Virus record (IMG/VR): IMGVR_UViG_3300047359_000305
Location: 1 to 29,443 of that record
Direction: 5' to 3' (one strand)
DNA from: a virus
DNA: 29,443 nt
Part shown: one piece after another, positions 4,749 to 13,778 of the stretch
Numbering within the stretch: position 1 is the stretch's first letter
Layout: each line of letters opens with the position of its first letter
Notes under the pieces: model-generated
What the model was told of the DNA's origin: nothing
The model's database searches: none
The model's input: only the letters and a program-made list of their open reading frames with translations
Program-made: the position numbers and the translations under genes

Positions 4749-7700
4749 TACATTCTCCCTACAACTACTTCTATTACACCTTCGCCTGCGGTGTCTTTAT
4801 CTTCAAGTGCTTTACCTATTACTGCGCCGCCTATAAAATAACGTGCTACCATTGCATAGCCTGGCTTAGTACCACAGGTTACCATCATATCACCTTTTTG
4901 TACTTTACCTAGTACCTTTACTGGTACTCTACCTTGTAGTGCTACTACTGCACCATCTTCATTTGAGTTCATGCAGTATGCAGGGAATTCGGAAATTACT
5001 CCTGCTACTCTAGTGTTAGCAAATCCTGTTGATATAGTAACTTCTTGTTCACCCCCAAATGCTACAACTGTGCCTGGTTCATAATCAGCATCGCTGGTAT
5101 AGACTTCTGCCAAGTCAGCGTAGTTAGCAGTATTAGAATTACCAGCAAAGGTTGTTGCTCTTAGTGTTGATGAACTAGGAATATATGATAGTCCGCCAGT
5201 ACCACTTGAATGTTTATCAATGTTGATACTTTGTGCGCCATCATTTGCAACAAACGCAACATTCCATTCACTTGCATCACTTGATGTATTTGTAACAGCA
5301 ACGTCTGTAGCACTTGCACTACCTGTTAGTGTAATAGTACTGCCAACTTGTGTTGCTGTAACATTACCTGCACCAGCAATAGTAACTGTGCCTGTGGTTT
5401 CACTTCCGCTTATGCCTACACTAGTTACTGTGTTAGTATTTGTATCCCAAGGAACACTAACAAACATTTTATCGTTGCTGTCAAGTTGTACTGCATATGT
5501 TTTAGCAACACTTGGTGTAGCACCAATTTTAACAAGTCCAAGTGTTGAAGACGTTGCAGTTGAATATGTTGTGTCAGTGTTTGTATCTGTAAACAATGCA
5601 CCTGTTGGTACTGCTGTTTTAACATTATCAAATGCCCAGTCTGAGCTAATTGATGTAGTAGTTGCACCATCAGTAGGAGTACTACTAATGGCTCTAAATG
5701 TGTTAGTATCTGTAAACAATGCATTTGCAGGTACTGCTGTTTTAACATTGTCAAACGCCCAATTACTTGATATTGCTGATGTAGTTGCACCATCTACTGG
5801 AGTATCGTCTACATCAATTATAGTATCAGTTGAACTGATTGTTACTGTAGGTCCTGATGAAGGAGTAATAGTTGTTGCCCCTGATCCTACAAAATTAATA
5901 TTAGTACCAGAAGTAATTGCTGTTGCTTCACCACTGTTGGCTTTAATTCCCCAACTTGTATATGTATCAGCATCATTTGTACCTGAGTAACCTAAGTCAG
6001 CAAGTGTACCTAAATCTTCTATGCTAAGTGTTTTAGAACTGATGTCAGTGATGTGACCAAAATCATCAACACTAATACTTTGTATAACTGTATCGTTTGC
6101 TGAGTTGCTAACGCTTTCTTGATTGTTAGAAGTGTCAGCATGTGTAACTGTAATTTTATTATTTGCACCAGCAACATTAATTGCGGCACTGCCTGCAAAT
6201 AATACATCCTGGTTAGTAGCACCATCTGATAATCTTACTCTTGTTTGATCAGCGGCAGTATCACCTGTTGCATTATTTACTGTTAGGGCATACGTTGTAT
6301 CAACACCTGTTAGTGTAACTGTATTACCGATTTGTGTTGCTGTAACACTGCCACCGTCTGCAATAGTAATTGTTCCACTTGCTTCACTTCCAGTTATACC
6401 AACTTTAGTTTTAGTAACACTGAAACCACCAGTAATACTACTATAACTAAGATCGCCGCCACCGCTAAACAAGTTACGTATTTGAGCATCTGTACGTTGT
6501 GCGCCTTCTGAAAAACTAAAGTTACCAGTAAGTGCGTCATAAGTTAAATCGCCACTGGCATTAAATAATCCACGTATGTCTGCATCTGAACGATCAGTAT
6601 CAGTAAAACTAAATTGACCTGTTGCACTGTTGTATGTTATATCACCAGTAGCACTTAATAGTCCTCTAATGTCAGCATTGCTTGGTCCTGTGTATTCAAA
6701 TACACCTGTGTTTTCAGTATAGGAAAATGATCCTAATCCGCCTGCGTCACTTGCACTTACGTTAGAACGTACATCACCTGATCCAATAGCACTCTGTGTA
6801 AAACTAAACTCACCTGTACTGTCATCGTAAGTAACATCACCACTTGCACTAAACAAACCACGTATGGTATTGTCAGTACGTTCGTTATATGTTAATTCAC
6901 CTGTAGCCGCATTATAACTTAAATCACCTGATACACTTAAAGCACTTCTTACTTGTGTTCTACTTGCACCAGTAAGTGTCATAGCACCTGTGCTATTGTT
7001 GTATGCTAATGATCCATAATATACTTCGCCAGCACCGTCTGGTGTGTTAGCACTTGTGATACTTGCTCTTGCATTTGATGTTGTAAATTTAGTAACACTA
7101 AACACACCTGTGTTTACATTGTAATTAAGATCGCCACTTGCACTAAACAAGCCTCTAATATCGCCATCTGTCTTTTCGTCGAATTCTATTTCACCTGTAG
7201 CCGCATTATAAGTAATACTACCTGTTACGGTAAATGCACTACGTATTTCATCTAACGATATACCTGTGTATGTGTAAGTTCCGTTGTTAGTGTCGTATTC
7301 TAATCCACCATAACGTGTTACACCATCTCCGCCAGTTTGTGCGGCACTAAAGTGAGCTCTTACTTCTGAAGCACTAGGACCTGTATAACTAATAACACCT
7401 GTGGTGTTGTCATATGTTAAACTACCATCGCCTCCTAAGTCAGTTGCACTTATTGCACCTCTGGCTCTTGCATTTGTAAAGTATAAGTTTGTTGGCGATA
7501 ACGGACTTGTAACTTCCTGTACATCGTCTGTATTCAATACTATACTGTTGTCTACGTTTGCACTTTTACTGTTAACTTCAAATGTTTTACTATTAGCATA
7601 AGTTTCTACAAAGTCTTTGTTAGCGGCGTCTGTGCTTACTGTAGGCGTTGCTATACGCTCTACTTTGAAGTTCGCTAAGTCTAGGTTACCTTGTAATGCT

Positions 7701-10700
7701 TGTGTTGCTGTTAAGTCTAAATAACCAGGTCCAATTTTGCCAGGTTGTATAACGTTTGCATGTGTAAGTCCTAGTCTTCTGTTTACATAACTGCGTACTG
7801 CACTTTCAGTTGGTACAGTATCACTTGCATTGTCAGTCATTGCATCGTCAGTTGAAAACTCACTAACTGCAACACCACGTTTAAATCCAATACCGTCTAA
7901 GTTTGAAAGAGCAATACTTGCTGAGAATGTAACAGTACCTGTGCCTTGATCAACCTTAAAATAGTCACCTACTCTAAAGTTACCATCTTGGTCAGTGGTT
8001 ACATAAAACACACGACCTTTGCCTTCTTCAACTACTTCTTTTGGTTGACTTGCCGCTATCTCAGGCTGTCCATAAATTTCTCTTGGGTAACTAGATGTTT
8101 GATAACTTCCTGTACCAATGTCAAGTAAATCATGTCCTGTACATCTTAGTGTACTAATACCTACAGTAATTCTAGCAACGTGTCCTGCTTGTACACCTGC
8201 TCGCATTGTAGGTTTGTCTGAGTATGATCCAAATGATTTTGTTAGTGCCGGAGTAAAGTCAACCTCTGCATATAGTTGTCCAGTAGTTGCTTTATCTCTG
8301 TATGCTGTAATTTCGTGTACAGTATCATTGAAAGCAAATATGTAACCTGTACCTGCACTGTTTGCTGTGTCTATTCTAGACTTTTCATTTACATCAAAGT
8401 CAACATCAAGACGTATTGTTGTATCGCCAACTTGTCCGGATCCTGCTACAGCACCTGCTGTTTCATCTAATACTAATTTTACATAATCGTATGTTTCTCT
8501 AAGAGTAATACGTGCTTCATTTACTGGCAAGCCTGCAACATCATATGCAAGTACACGATATACTTTGTCTGGGTCATCATCATATACAAGAGCAGTACTA
8601 GGTCTTGTTGGGTTAACATCTACAATGCCGTTGTACTTAACAACTTGTCCATTTCTAATAATTACATTAGTTGCGTTAGGAACGTCAACTTGTATACCAG
8701 GTTTACTTGCTATACCGACTGCAATGTTAAGTTGATAAACTTGTGGACTTGTTCCGTCAACTGCTGTAACACTTGTTACTTCATATCTGTTTAAGAATAC
8801 TGGTTCGTTTTCTAAGTCGGTGCCACCATTGTGATCTATTTCAACTTCACTTACATTAAATGGTTCGTAATCTAAGTTAGTAACATAAAGTACTGTATCG
8901 TTTTGTTCGTTAGGATAGTCTGATGTAGTAAACGCTGTACCAATTTGTATTGTATCTTGGTCAACAAACACTTGGTCGCTTACTTCTAATGGATCACTGC
9001 CTTTAGCAACAAGAGCAAAGTCACCGTATGCTGTTGAACCGTTTAATGAACGTATGTCTGATCCATTCTCTGCTAGATAACTTATGTGGTTATAGTAACA
9101 GAATACACTAACAAGCTCTGAACGTGCATTGTTGGTTGTGTACACACCATAACCTAAATCGTTAATTTGTGTAAAGTCATTACCTAACATACTGATGTTA
9201 CCAGCAGTAAGTATTTCTATGTTGTAGGGCACCGTAGGCAACGCTACAGCGGTCTCGTTTACAATTTGGTAGTAAGCAAGCGTCCAAGGTGTGTTATCGT
9301 TTAAAATAAGACGATATTCTCCTGCACCTACTCCTACTGTGTCTGCTTTGTCTATTTGAAAACGTGTGCCGTCAATAAAGAAACTAGTTGGAGTTTGTGG
9401 TTGTCTAAACACATTATCAATAACAATTTCAGTTGGACTGTTTATTTGTTTAATACGTGCATCTAAGTTACCAGCAAATCCGTCAATAAACATACCACCT
9501 GCAAAACTTACATCAGGTGCTTTTGATTTTGAGAAACTTGATGCTGTTTGTGTATAAGGTGACTTAGTAAGTATTTGTCCTTCTGGATCTAACACTTCCA
9601 TAAATCCGCCATGCCCTTGTACACTGATATTTCTTATGATAGTTGCGTCATTCATTAACAACACATCCATCTCATCATTGTCTTTAGGTGCGTTAAAGTT
9701 TCCTCTAATTATTTCTGCTACTGAACCAATTAAGTCTTCAACTACACTTTGTTCAGCACTTTCAAGTAACATACTTGTTTGTGTTTTTAGATGGTCTATA
9801 GCCGCCGCTGTTTCTGTAACTTGATCGCCTGGTAGTTGTCCTTGATATGTTAGTGCGGCAAATAATGTTTCATTAAAGCCTCCATATAACATATCCAATG
9901 CCGCGGCATCAATTATATAACCTACGTCACGTCTACACTTTGCTACATCATATACTAAACTTGGGTACGTTGTAGTAATAAAATTAATTGTGCTGTCTGC
10001 TAGTTGTTTCTTTGTTGACGCTGTACTTAATGTTTTATATGCTTCGTCATAGTCGCCTACATTTTCTGCATAGTTGTATATGTGATTGTTACGGTCTGCT
10101 AGGTAGTGAGCACCAAAAGGAAGATTGCCAACTACTGCTGGATCTAGTCCAAGGTTTACAGCATCTCTTTTAAAACGTATGTTTGCATATGGACTAGCAC
10201 TTGCACCAGGACGTGGTCTAATAATACTACGTCTAAACTCATCACCTTTAATAGAAGTATTGTTTGGAACCTTCATTGGAAAGTGTTCAAAGTAAATTCC
10301 ACTTTCAACTCTAATTGTTATTTCAGGATAAGATGTGCCTGCGGCTTTAAATGCACTGTATGGAACTCCTGGAATAGGATTGCCAAACTTTAGTTCCTCG
10401 CCTTGTACAAATGTACCATCTTCAACATTAACAATAAATTCATCATAGTTCTCTGTTGATTGTATATTGTATTCTTCTATAATAGCAGTTGCACCACTAG
10501 TCATACCAAGTATTCTAAAGCCACTGCGTAACTCTGTTTGTGCATCTAAGAAACTAGCACCTTTGCCAACATTAAGAACTTTAAAGTCGCCTTGGTCTGC
10601 TATTGCTATGATAGTACTTTTCTTTTGGCTTACTTGACTGTCATATGTAATAAACTTTTGATATGGACCTAAGCCCTTGCTTGCTCTATTAACAACACGT

Positions 10701-11158
10701 TCTGCTTCTCTACAAGCCGCATTTAAACTAGCAAATGCTGTCCCTGGAGTTCTACCACGCTTCTCGCCGTATGTGTTATCATCCTTACCGTTAGGACTAA
10801 CAAATAATACATTGGTGCTTGTTTGGAATGGTGTGCTTGCTACTAGATAGTAGTCTTCGCCATCAGAATATTCTAAACTTTGTGTGTTAGGATTGTATCT
10901 AAATAAACCATCAGTTGGACTAGGACGATCTTGTTCGCCACGCATCATTATTTCAGTTACGTTGCCAACTACATCAACTTTTATCTTATCACCAAATGCA
11001 GGCTTACCTCCACCTGTTACACCATCACCTATATACAGTTGATCGTTTTCGGTGTCGTAGATAACTTCACCATTAAGCGGTGTAAATGCTTGTCTATCTG
11101 CTGTTGGTCCGCGTCTTACTAATATACTACCGCGATCTGGCGTAGAGTCTTCCGACAT
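4748..11158 (-). CDS. Giant tail fibre protein, 2136 aa
   Basis: The N-terminus (SILVRRGPTADRQ...LNGEVIYDTENDQLYIGDGVTG) matches the Mtd-type fibre attachment motif RRG...L..GE..YD...LYIGDG. A long beta-rich part follows (residues about 110-1100) with VFVSPNGKDDNTYG, TAFASLNAACREAERV and a beta-helix-like IRVESGIYFEHFPMKVP. Residues about 1232-1582 hold a repeat array, and 1788-1862 a 41-residue duplication. The C-terminus carries NYADLAEVYTSDADYEPGTVV and ends in VIGKALEDKDTAGEGVIEVVVGRM, resembling the C-terminal domain of cyanophage fibres and possibly an autoproteolytic or chaperone domain of the peptidase G2 kind. It should form a long trimeric receptor-binding fibre. The small gene at 11162 precedes it by 3 bp and PAAR follows. 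Confidence 0.9.
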   Translation of the reverse strand: MSEDSTPDRGSILVRRGPTADRQAFTPLNGEVIYDTENDQLYIGDGVTGGGKPAFGDKIKVDVVGNVTEIMMRGEQDRPSPTDGLFRYNPNTQSLEYSDGEDYYLVASTPFQTSTNVLFVSPNGKDDNTYGEKRGRTPGTAFASLNAACREAERVVNRASKGLGPYQKFITYDSQVSQKKSTIIAIADQGDFKVLNVGKGASFLDAQTELRSGFRILGMTSGATAIIEEYNIQSTENYDEFIVNVEDGTFVQGEELKFGNPIPGVPYSAFKAAGTSYPEITIRVESGIYFEHFPMKVPNNTSIKGDEFRRSIIRPRPGASASPYANIRFKRDAVNLGLDPAVVGNLPFGAHYLADRNNHIYNYAENVGDYDEAYKTLSTASTKKQLADSTINFITTTYPSLVYDVAKCRRDVGYIIDAAALDMLYGGFNETLFAALTYQGQLPGDQVTETAAAIDHLKTQTSMLLESAEQSVVEDLIGSVAEIIRGNFNAPKDNDEMDVLLMNDATIIRNISVQGHGGFMEVLDPEGQILTKSPYTQTASSFSKSKAPDVSFAGGMFIDGFAGNLDARIKQINSPTEIVIDNVFRQPQTPTSFFIDGTRFQIDKADTVGVGAGEYRLILNDNTPWTLAYYQIVNETAVALPTVPYNIEILTAGNISMLGNDFTQINDLGYGVYTTNNARSELVSVFCYYNHISYLAENGSDIRSLNGSTAYGDFALVAKGSDPLEVSDQVFVDQDTIQIGTAFTTSDYPNEQNDTVLYVTNLDYEPFNVSEVEIDHNGGTDLENEPVFLNRYEVTSVTAVDGTSPQVYQLNIAVGIASKPGIQVDVPNATNVIIRNGQVVKYNGIVDVNPTRPSTALVYDDDPDKVYRVLAYDVAGLPVNEARITLRETYDYVKLVLDETAGAVAGSGQVGDTTIRLDVDFDVNEKSRIDTANSAGTGYIFAFNDTVHEITAYRDKATTGQLYAEVDFTPALTKSFGSYSDKPTMRAGVQAGHVARITVGISTLRCTGHDLLDIGTGSYQTSSYPREIYGQPEIAASQPKEVVEEGKGRVFYVTTDQDGNFRVGDYFKVDQGTGTVTFSASIALSNLDGIGFKRGVAVSEFSTDDAMTDNASDTVPTESAVRSYVNRRLGLTHANVIQPGKIGPGYLDLTATQALQGNLDLANFKVERIATPTVSTDAANKDFVETYANSKTFEVNSKSANVDNSIVLNTDDVQEVTSPLSPTNLYFTNARARGAISATDLGGDGSLTYDNTTGVISYTGPSASEVRAHFSAAQTGGDGVTRYGGLEYDTNNGTYTYTGISLDEIRSAFTVTGSITYNAATGEIEFDEKTDGDIRGLFSASGDLNYNVNTGVFSVTKFTTSNARASITSANTPDGAGEVYYGSLAYNNSTGAMTLTGASRTQVRSALSVSGDLSYNAATGELTYNERTDNTIRGLFSASGDVTYDDSTGEFSFTQSAIGSGDVRSNVSASDAGGLGSFSYTENTGVFEYTGPSNADIRGLLSATGDITYNSATGQFSFTDTDRSDADIRGLFNASGDLTYDALTGNFSFSEGAQRTDAQIRNLFSGGGDLSYSSITGGFSVTKTKVGITGSEASGTITIADGGSVTATQIGNTVTLTGVDTTYALTVNNATGDTAADQTRVRLSDGATNQDVLFAGSAAINVAGANNKITVTHADTSNNQESVSNSANDTVIQSISVDDFGHITDISSKTLSIEDLGTLADLGYSGTNDADTYTSWGIKANSGEATAITSGTNINFVGSGATTITPSSGPTVTISSTDTIIDVDDTPVDGATTSAISSNWAFDNVKTAVPANALFTDTNTFRAISSTPTDGATTTSISSDWAFDNVKTAVPTGALFTDTNTDTTYSTATSSTLGLVKIGATPSVAKTYAVQLDSNDKMFVSVPWDTNTNTVTSVGISGSETTGTVTIAGAGNVTATQVGSTITLTGSASATDVAVTNTSSDASEWNVAFVANDGAQSINIDKHSSGTGGLSYIPSSSTLRATTFAGNSNTANYADLAEVYTSDADYEPGTVVAFGGEQEVTISTGFANTRVAGVISEFPAYCMNSNEDGAVVALQGRVPVKVLGKVQKGDMMVTCGTKPGYAMVARYFIGGAVIGKALEDKDTAGEGVIEVVVGRM
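5573..5794 (-). repeat. Two tandem 41-residue fibre repeats (123-bp period)
   Basis: Two copies of a unit starting D-G-A-T-T (codons beginning at 5794 and 5671) continue [S/T]-[A/S]-ISS-[N/D]-WAFDNVKTAVP-x2-ALFTDTNT. The copies are nearly identical in DNA and protein, so the duplication is recent or kept alike by gene conversion. Confidence 0.85.
6412..7455 (-). repeat. Array of degenerate fibre repeats (about 30-45 aa each)
   Basis: About eleven copies of a unit with core R-x-L-[F/L]-S-A-[S/T]-G-D-[L/I/V]-[T/S]-Y-[N/D]-x-x-T-G-x-F-[S/E]-[F/Y]-T. Longer units containing GGxGSxxY alternate with short ones. The pattern is typical of a trimeric beta-fibre shaft. The copies differ enough in DNA that they are old. 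Confidence 0.85.
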
Positions 11159-11161
11159 TTA

Positions 11162-11392
11162 TTAATCCTCTATCAATGGACTGTTTGGTCCGTAAGTAAC
11201 ATTAGGATCGTAAGTCGCTGTACCTGCTAATGGAATATAACCACCATCAAAGTAATTAGACGGAGTTTGGGTAATTGGTTCACCGTCAACTCTATCAACT
11301 TTAGACGTATATAGTGGTTTTATTTCTCCCGCATCTACAGGCGGAATATTAAAGAAGTTATCTTTATCAAATGGTGCACCACGTCTAATCAT
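11162..11392 (-). CDS. Small structural companion of the tail fibre, 76 aa
   Basis: A proline- and tyrosine-rich protein of low helix content (MIRRGAPFDKDNFFNIPP, SNYFDGGYIPLAGTATYDPN). It ends 3 bp before the giant fibre gene and is the first gene after a late-type box, so a virion or fibre-attachment role is plausible. The ribosome-binding site is AAAGGA. The family was not recognised. Confidence 0.65.
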   Translation of the reverse strand: MIRRGAPFDKDNFFNIPPVDAGEIKPLYTSKVDRVDGEPITQTPSNYFDGGYIPLAGTATYDPNVTYGPNSPLIED

Positions 11393-11408
11393 ATACTATC
11401 CTTTAGTA

Positions 11409-11416
11409 TATTTATC
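11409..11416 (-). promoter_or_regulatory. Candidate late promoter box (GATAAATA) for the fibre operon
   Basis: GATAAATA on the minus strand, one mismatch from TATAAATA, 17 bp before the ATG at 11392, and followed by the expected ribosome-binding site. It would drive the 76-aa gene, the giant fibre and PAAR. Confidence 0.65.
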
Positions 11417-11436
11417 GGACTCTGTGGTGCTTTAGG

Positions 11437-11727
11437 TTAAGTTACAATACCAGTAGTTTTTTCAGTATATTGCTTTGCAAGTCCTTCTTCAGTTCTTGCT
11501 ATACATACTATTGCGTTTGCTTTGATCTTAAATTTTGAATGATCAGGGTCAACACTAAACATAAATGGTGCTAATCCTAGACCTTGTCCTTGTGCAATTA
11601 ATGCCATTGGCTTGTGAAGTGTAACTACATCAGAATCTTCTGAATCATATCTGGCAATGATTTCTTCGCCTGCGTTTAATTTTAGACTTACTGTGTCGCC
11701 TGATGAAATTGGTTTTTCTAATAACAT
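11437..11727 (-). CDS. Small beta-rich protein, possible Sm/Hfq-like fold
   Basis: The frame is open to 11754, but the ATG at 11727 is chosen because a strong AGGAAA lies just before it and it removes a 26-bp overlap. The 96-aa product starts MLLEKPISSGDTVSLKLNAG, then EEIIARYDSEDSDVVTLHKP and an APFMFSVDP strand, ending in EEGLAKQYTEKTTGIVT. The order of strands with a G-x-E-[I/V] turn and D-x-[V/T]-L-x-x-P recalls the Sm1 motif of LSm/Hfq proteins; this is resemblance only. It follows the 2OG oxygenase and precedes the fibre promoter. Confidence 0.7.
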   Translation of the reverse strand: MLLEKPISSGDTVSLKLNAGEEIIARYDSEDSDVVTLHKPMALIAQGQGLGLAPFMFSVDPDHSKFKIKANAIVCIARTEEGLAKQYTEKTTGIVT

Positions 11728-11728
11728 A

Positions 11729-12358
11729 TTATTTCCTGTATGTGCTGTTTTCAAACAGTAGATTTCCTGCTACACTTACTCTGTACTCATCAGATGTATA
11801 AAATGGATACACCATGTGTTGCAACTTTGAAGAAAATAAAGCAATACCGCCTTCTTGTTCTTGAGGACATAATGATCCTCGGTTGCCGAATACGTCAGAG
11901 TAAATAAAGTGAAATTCTCCGTTTACTGCTCGTTCGTTTGTTTTTGTAAATTGTTTTTGTTCGTCTTCCTTATTGTAAGGAATCTTTACCCATATCACAA
12001 AACTTATATCTGCGTCATGATCGTGTATAGGGTTGAACTCGTACTTCTCTTGGTAGTTTGCCCAAAGGCTTACTAACTCAGATCTTTGTATTGTAGAATA
12101 CTTAAACACATCTTGATATACACGAGTCATTTCTTGTACATATGGTTCAAGTATACTATTACATCTAGTCATCTCAAACTCTTTATCAATATGTCCTACT
12201 AAGTCTTGATTCTTAGGAGCACTGTTTGTAAAGTTTGATTCAAATATACCATCTGTTTCTTGTCTTACTGCTTGCATTATTTCTTGCGGTACTGTGTCTA
12301 CCATATATCCAACATTTGGAAGGTTGAATATTTTACAAGTTTCTGGGTTTACTAGCAT
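11729..12358 (-). CDS. 2-oxoglutarate/Fe(II)-dependent oxygenase
   Basis: A 209-aa protein of the prolyl-hydroxylase-like 2OG-Fe(II) superfamily. The core is visible as SLWANYQEKYEFNPIHDHD (97-115) with the metal-binding histidine region H112/H114 and D115, followed by ADISFVIWVKIP, then the distal histidine H181 and the 2-oxoglutarate-binding arginine R193 in LQHMVYPFYTSDEYRVSVAGN (179-199). Such enzymes hydroxylate proteins, nucleotides or small molecules. The exact second metal ligand cannot be fixed by eye. The gene follows glutaredoxin with a good ribosome-binding site (AGGTGA). Related genes are frequent next to structural genes in cyanophages and pelagiphages. Confidence 0.85.
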   Translation of the reverse strand: MLVNPETCKIFNLPNVGYMVDTVPQEIMQAVRQETDGIFESNFTNSAPKNQDLVGHIDKEFEMTRCNSILEPYVQEMTRVYQDVFKYSTIQRSELVSLWANYQEKYEFNPIHDHDADISFVIWVKIPYNKEDEQKQFTKTNERAVNGEFHFIYSDVFGNRGSLCPQEQEGGIALFSSKLQHMVYPFYTSDEYRVSVAGNLLFENSTYRK

Positions 12359-12365
12359 CTATCAC

Positions 12366-12617
12366 CTATAGAGTAAATCCGGTACCATTGTACCCTGTGT
12401 TATCAATATATGCAACCATTTGTTCGTAACCACCTACTTTGTTTCCACCTATAATAATCTGTGGGAATGTTCTAGCAGTTGGAAATGTTTCAAATAAGTC
12501 TTCTCGAGTAAAATCTACATCTAGTTGCTTGTACTCGTATTCTAAATTATACTTCTCACACATTGCTTTTGCTTTATCGCAATAAGGACAAGCAGGTTTA
12601 CCATATATGGTTATCAT
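12366..12617 (-). CDS. Glutaredoxin
   Basis: An 83-aa thioredoxin-fold protein with the CPYC active site (C10-C13 in MITIYGKPACPYCDKAK), the cis-proline segment TARTFPQIIIGG and the GGYEQM glutathione-binding turn. It reduces the C-terminal cysteine pair of ribonucleotide reductase, whose small subunit gene overlaps it by 4 bp (ATGA). This is the functional equivalent of T4 nrdC. Confidence 0.95.
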   Translation of the reverse strand: MITIYGKPACPYCDKAKAMCEKYNLEYEYKQLDVDFTREDLFETFPTARTFPQIIIGGNKVGGYEQMVAYIDNTGYNGTGFTL

Positions 12618-13717
12618 AAACTAAATCCTTTTAGGCTGTCTTTATCAACATCCTGTTTGATGCCACCAATGATATAACTTTCAACTTCTGTCTCTTGCGG
12701 TGCAACTTGCAAGCCTGAGCTAGATAGCCAATGCTGTGTCCATGGTAGCGGGTTAGTGTTTACTGGTGCATCAAATATTGCATTCATACCTAGTGCTTTC
12801 AAACGTCTGTTAGCAATGTATTCTACATACTGATGTAGTAGTGTATCATTAAGACCAATCATACTACCGTCTTTAAACAAATAGTTTGCCCAGTCTTTTT
12901 CTTCTGCAACACATTCACGCCATAAGTCGTATACTTCTTCTTGACACTCTTTAGCAATCTCTGCCATCTCTGGATCGTCTTTGCCTTGCGCCCACAACTT
13001 TAATACGTGTGTGCTTAGTGCCAAGTGTTGTGCTTCGTCACGAGCAATTAATGAAATAATCTTTGCAGAGCCTTCCATTAGTTTTAGCTCGCCAAATGCA
13101 AACGTACATGCAAAACTTACATAGAAACGTAAACCTTCTAAGATGTTTACTGTTTGCATTGCAAGATAAAGTTTCTTCTTAACATCACGCATGTTGCCTT
13201 TGTTGCGATGTGTATACGCATCAGCGGCTTCTGTAAATGCATCGTAATGCTTAGTAACACTTTGTGCTCTAGCAATAATTTTTTCATCATCTAGAATAGT
13301 ATCAAATACTTCACTTGGGTCAGCATATACATTCTTCATAATGTGTGTATAACTACGTGAGTGAATTGTTTCAAAGAAGTCCCAAGTAACAATACAACCT
13401 TCTAGTTCAGGAATACTTACGTGTGGCAAAAATGCTAAACACGGTCCACGTCCTTGTACACTGTCAAGCAGTGTTTGATACTTTAGGTTACTGGTAAAGA
13501 TATGTTTTTGCTCTGGTCTAAAGTTAGTAAAGTCAGCTCTATCTTTTTGCAAACTTACTTCTTCAGGACGCCAAAAGTATCCTAGCATAGTTTGATTTAG
13601 TTTATCAAACACAGGGAACTTAAACACATCATAACGTTGTGTATTCTGATCAGCACCAAAGAACATATTCTGTTTGGTGAAATCTACTTTTTCTTTATTA
13701 AAAACTGTCTTAGCCAT
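12614..13717 (-). CDS. nrdB: Ribonucleotide reductase class Ia, small (R2) subunit
   Basis: A 367-aa R2 protein that holds the di-iron centre and tyrosyl radical used by NrdA. In LKYQTLLDSVQGR and TWDFFETIHSRSYTHI the ligands D85, E116 and H119 and radical tyrosine Y123 are present. RFYVSFACTFAFGE and LIARDEAQHLALSTH supply the remaining ligands. The C-terminal end (DKDSLKGFSL) is the kind of tail that docks on R1. A sigma70-type promoter at 13747-13775 and a purine-rich ribosome-binding site precede it, and glutaredoxin follows with a 4-bp overlap. All key residues are intact. Confidence 0.97.
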   Translation of the reverse strand: MAKTVFNKEKVDFTKQNMFFGADQNTQRYDVFKFPVFDKLNQTMLGYFWRPEEVSLQKDRADFTNFRPEQKHIFTSNLKYQTLLDSVQGRGPCLAFLPHVSIPELEGCIVTWDFFETIHSRSYTHIMKNVYADPSEVFDTILDDEKIIARAQSVTKHYDAFTEAADAYTHRNKGNMRDVKKKLYLAMQTVNILEGLRFYVSFACTFAFGELKLMEGSAKIISLIARDEAQHLALSTHVLKLWAQGKDDPEMAEIAKECQEEVYDLWRECVAEEKDWANYLFKDGSMIGLNDTLLHQYVEYIANRRLKALGMNAIFDAPVNTNPLPWTQHWLSSSGLQVAPQETEVESYIIGGIKQDVDKDSLKGFSL

Positions 13718-13746
13718 TTCTCTTACTTCCTTATCATCGCTCTTGT

Positions 13747-13775
13747 ATTGTAACTTCTTTTAAGAGCTGTGTCAA
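13747..13775 (-). promoter_or_regulatory. Sigma70-type promoter for nrdB
   Basis: The minus strand has TTGACA (13775-13770), a 17-nt spacer and TACAAT (13752-13747). It starts 4 bp after the nrdA stop and lies about 30 bp before the nrdB start, so nrdB and glutaredoxin can be transcribed apart from nrdA. Confidence 0.8.
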
Positions 13776-13778
13776 CTA

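Noticed and set aside
5220-5990. A 256-codon open frame on the plus strand
   Set aside because: It is antisense to the repeat-rich fibre gene, is rich in V, S and A as expected for a shadow of T/S/G-rich codons, and has no ribosome-binding site.
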